Below are positions 61,682-64,000 of a stretch of 64,000 bases of DNA, piece after piece. The notes under the pieces are model-generated. The model saw only the letters and a program-made list of their open reading frames with translations, was not told the DNA's origin and did no database searches. Within the stretch, counting starts at the first letter, position 1; each line of letters begins with the position of its first letter. The stretch comes from CALGKJ01 sp049322695. Lineage in GTDB: Bacteria > Bacillota > Clostridia > Lutisporales > Lutisporaceae. Both the position numbers and the translations under genes were made by a program. The stretch is from contig JBMORW010000023.1 in NCBI GenBank assembly GCA_049322695.1, forward strand, positions 28,488 to 92,487, given 5' to 3'.

Positions 61682-61727
61682 TGTCGAAAGTCGAGGGGTA
61701 AATGTCAAAAGTAGAGGGCATTTACCC
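61682..61727. repeat. Direct 17-bp repeat plus hairpin, possible IS end relic
   Basis: TGTCGAAAGTCGAGGGG (61682) and TGTCAAAAGTAGAGGGC (61703) are close direct repeats 21 bp apart. GGGTAAATG (61696-61704) pairs with CATTTACCC (61719-61727). Repeated TGTC-type ends are seen in some insertion sequences. The rest of the 61573-62020 gap holds no gene I can support. Confidence 0.4.
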
Positions 61728-62020
61728 TTGTTTTATTAGGGGGGTAACATTCGAATCTGCATGAAGCATTGAAAATACTAGAAAGTTGATAAAAGTTAAT
61801 GGAAATTGTTTGTTCTTATCACACAATTTCTGTTTTAGATTTCATAAGTACTACCATTCTTTATTATATTATCTACTTTATGTTTAGGCTTATGTAAATA
61901 GGTTTCATTCATAACAACAATTGTAAAACATAACAAAAAAAGTTATAATTTGTATAATTGATGAAAATCTAATAGAATACAAACTTTGGCTTAACAGAGT
62001 ATAATACTTGGAGGTTGATT

Positions 62021-63289
62021 ATGGCGAGTTATTATGAATTTCTTGGGCAGTATAAAATATCTAATGAAAATAGGTATTTTGAATTTAAAAGTAAAGATAT
62101 ACTTAAAAATAGAAGTGGTAGATTGACAATTGAAAACATAGGAGAATCAATAGTTGCATTCGCTAATAGAGATGGAGGGACTATACTAATAGGCGTAGAT
62201 AATAGCGGAGAACCTGAAGGTAAAGGCATTTTTTCTGATTTTGGTCCCAATAATCAGTCTAGTCTAGATGCGATAAAGGCTAGTCTTGATAATTATTGTA
62301 GGGATAAGTTAAGTCCAACGCCAATTGTTGATGCTGATCTATTTGAACTAGATGAAGGCGATATTATAAAAATAGATGTTAAAAGGAGATACAGTTTTCC
62401 CATAGCTATTGTTGATAGAGGTGGGGGGCATATTATTAAGAACAGGAAATATTATATCAGAACAAGCCATGGCTCAAAGCAAGTAACAGATGAACAATTG
62501 GATTGGATGTTTAAAAATACAAATGCACCTATTCCAAAATATAATTGTTATATAAGCATTGTTTACTATAAGGATTTAGGGGGTATTCCTTTTACTGATG
62601 ATACTTTACAGCCTAGAGGATCAGAGCTTCTGCAGCAGTATATTCAAAATATTGTAGAACATGATTTCGAGAAAATAAAAAATGATAATGGTCTAAAAAT
62701 ACAAATAATTAATGAATTACTGCCGTATGCTATTCTACACTCATTACAAGGGAATTTCTATCCAAATGATGTTCCACATATTTATACTCCTGAACCGCCT
62801 AAGAGTTCAGTTATTAGTTCGCTTAAATGGGATTTTAAATCTTTAGAATCTGGAAGTTTTAAAAAAATATATGTACCAGAAGGTACAAAAGCTGAAATTG
62901 AGTATGGGCATAATGAGTCTTTAATGAAAATAAATAATGATATAATGGAACTGGAATTGAACTTACAGTTTTCAAATTGGAGTAAAGGGTTCAATGGATC
63001 AAATCCATACAGAGACTTATATATAAAAAATTATGGTTATGCTGGACAAGAAAAAATGTTTGATTTGTTCGAAAATGTTACTTTTTATTGTGAAATGAAA
63101 GCAAAGTTTGACTTTCCTGAATTGTCTATGGAGTATTATAAAATATCTCAGGAGTTTGTTGAGAATTTTAGGTCGATACTTAGAAACAAATGGGACTATG
63201 ATAATTATATTAGTAATTTTCCACATTATAAAAAGTTATATACTATTGAAGATAAGGTAACAAGGATTCTAAAGCATTTAGAAAAATAA
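62021..63289 (+). CDS. AlbA_2/Schlafen-type nucleic-acid-binding protein
   Basis: The 422-residue protein begins with an AlbA_2 domain: FEFKSKDIL near residues 19-27, then ESIVAFANRDGGTILIGVDN (about 44-63) and YYIRTSHGSKQVTDEQ near 141-156. Such domains occur in regulators and in several defence proteins. The C-terminal half (about 170-422) is unrecognised. GGAGGT at 62010-62015 sets ATG 62021. It stands alone in the accessory region between two relic zones. Confidence 0.75.
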   Translation: MASYYEFLGQYKISNENRYFEFKSKDILKNRSGRLTIENIGESIVAFANRDGGTILIGVDNSGEPEGKGIFSDFGPNNQSSLDAIKASLDNYCRDKLSPTPIVDADLFELDEGDIIKIDVKRRYSFPIAIVDRGGGHIIKNRKYYIRTSHGSKQVTDEQLDWMFKNTNAPIPKYNCYISIVYYKDLGGIPFTDDTLQPRGSELLQQYIQNIVEHDFEKIKNDNGLKIQIINELLPYAILHSLQGNFYPNDVPHIYTPEPPKSSVISSLKWDFKSLESGSFKKIYVPEGTKAEIEYGHNESLMKINNDIMELELNLQFSNWSKGFNGSNPYRDLYIKNYGYAGQEKMFDLFENVTFYCEMKAKFDFPELSMEYYKISQEFVENFRSILRNKWDYDNYISNFPHYKKLYTIEDKVTRILKHLEK

Positions 63290-63427
63290 CTAATTGAAAT
63301 TAGGTTAGCTGAGTTTATGATCTTAATAATGTATATCCTTAACCAAAAAGTGTCGTATTAATTGTTAAAAATAAGTGCGGCACTTATTCTATTTTTAAAT
63401 TTAATAATTATTACTGAGCCAGTATAT

Positions 63428-63480
63428 TATGGGTCCTTCCCAGGGGGTGGGGAGCATGCGGGTCTAGCGAGTCCCGGTTT
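63428..63480. other. GC-rich islet in AT-rich flank
   Basis: A run rich in G and C (from TGGGTCCTTCCCAGGGGG to GCGAGTCCCGG) stands out sharply from both sides. It sits inside a 63-codon frame without a ribosome binding site (63362-63553). I recall similar GC-rich strings near phage packaging genes, but cannot verify this here. Confidence 0.4.
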
Positions 63481-63593
63481 TTCTGTCGGTATGAGAAAAA
63501 TAAAAAGGGTAACAAAGTCGAATAAACGAAATTTACGAAGAAAAAAAGAATGAAATTTGAAGTAGTATGTACTAAATTATGGAAAAGGTGTGG

Positions 63594-63613
63594 TATAATT
63601 TCTTATAAGAAAT
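63594..63613 (+). promoter_or_regulatory. Extended -10 element with perfect 16-bp palindrome
   Basis: TGGTATAAT (the -10 hexamer is 63594-63599) is directly followed by the perfect palindrome ATTTCTTATAAGAAAT (63598-63613), at the likely transcription start of the nuclease-like gene. This looks like a repressor operator. Confidence 0.5.
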
Positions 63614-63664
63614 CTGTTGAGATTCTGATAGGACTCAAACATTATGTTTAAGGGAGAGTATATT

Positions 63665-63870
63665 GTGATTAAAGATTATAATATAGCCCAGAGATTTGAC
63701 GATGTAAGCTTTAAGATTATAAATAATTATGTGAAATTATTGGAAAAGAATAAAAGATCGAATATCAATAATTACATATTTGAAGTGGATGCAATTGTTG
63801 AAAATAGGAATAATGAAAGAGCAATTATAGAAATTAAGTATTACAGGAACTTCAGTGTTAACTTGGGACT
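63665..63870 (+). pseudogene. PD-(D/E)xK nuclease-like protein, probably interrupted
   Basis: GTG 63665 has AGGGAGAG at 63651-63658. The product contains FEVDAIV (Asp42) and AIIEIKYY (Glu56, Lys58), the D-x13-ExK signature of the PD-(D/E)xK nuclease superfamily, as in Mrr-like and other restriction-type enzymes. After about residue 65 the sequence stops looking like such a protein, and a transposase end on the other strand begins. So the gene seems to be cut by an insertion sequence near 63868. The frame itself stays open to the window end. Confidence 0.5.
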
Positions 63871-64000
63871 AATTGTGTTTTGCAAGCACAAAATGCATAA
63901 TGTAGCTTCCTATTTCTGCATAGGACACTTGCCTTCAATTTTACTCTATTTTTTTCTCAAAGCTTCTGCCAATCTATTGCTGTCTCCTGGGAATGATATA
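63868..64000 (-). mobile_element. Probable insertion sequence end with transposase C-terminus (partial)
   Basis: On the minus strand the frame from 63999 ends ISFPGDSNRLAEALRKK at TAG 63946-63948, reading like the C-terminus of a transposase. The segment 63868-63945 would be the terminal region of the element. The element continues beyond the window, so its family is not assignable. Confidence 0.4.

Noticed and set aside
63362..63553. 63-codon frame in the GC-rich region
   Set aside because: No ribosome binding site and a TTG start in AT-rich sequence; kept only as a sequence oddity.

Overview
The window is an AT-rich segment of a low-GC Gram-positive genome, most likely an anaerobic member of the Clostridia. 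The evidence is the set of housekeeping proteins: a purine operon with the large fused PurL, an Fe-S type PurF with propeptide, a type 2 IPP isomerase, an N-acetylmuramoyl-L-alanine amidase carrying copper-amine-oxidase-type domains, GerMN lipoproteins, DUF2975/YozG pairs, strong AGGAGG ribosome binding sites and frequent TTG/GTG starts. I cannot name the species from sequence alone.

Layout. 0-21 kb: end of guaB, guaA, a small Fe-S membrane protein, a Zn-protease lipoprotein, fni, two tandem DUF2975 membrane proteins with a YozG-type regulator, a LysR regulator, then a nearly complete de novo purine operon (purL-K-E-C-F-M-N-H-D) and a ferredoxin-like protein. 21-34 kb: a chemoreceptor, two tiny uncharacterised proteins, pcrA-type helicase, ligA, and an oppABCDF peptide ABC transporter. 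34-46.6 kb: two paralogous membrane-anchored proteins with the remnant of a third, a small Cys-rich protein, two unrecognised proteins, an AIR-synthase-like protein, a cell-wall amidase, a GerMN lipoprotein, rph and rdgB. 46.9-47.9 kb: a nine-gene tRNA operon whose two ends are duplicated and which carries 41-bp repeats made partly of tRNA-Gly 3' end.

48-58.5 kb: the most unusual block. A secreted alpha-toxin-like zinc phospholipase C with two PLAT domains, a 1622-residue cytoplasmic protein (degenerate kinase, AAA/STAND-type ATPase, TPR, GAF domains), and a convergent 1114-residue secreted protein that joins a zinc phospholipase C domain to a degenerate PHP-like domain. A near-identical 17-bp motif lies at a similar distance upstream of both secreted genes, suggesting shared control.

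59-64 kb: an accessory region next to a tRNA-Arg(TCG) gene. It holds a broken tyrosine integrase, two membrane proteins of unknown role, a gene fragment, an AlbA_2/Schlafen-type protein, a GC-rich islet, and a PD-(D/E)xK nuclease-like gene that seems to be cut by an insertion sequence at the window edge.

How the parts work together: guaB/guaA and purL-D form the IMP-to-GMP and PRPP-to-IMP routes. guaA and purH share a similar leader that belongs to a dispersed intergenic repeat family. The opp operon has a strong hairpin after oppA, consistent with excess binding protein over transporter. The phospholipase block reads as a candidate regulated secretion module, which is inference from gene content and the shared motif only.
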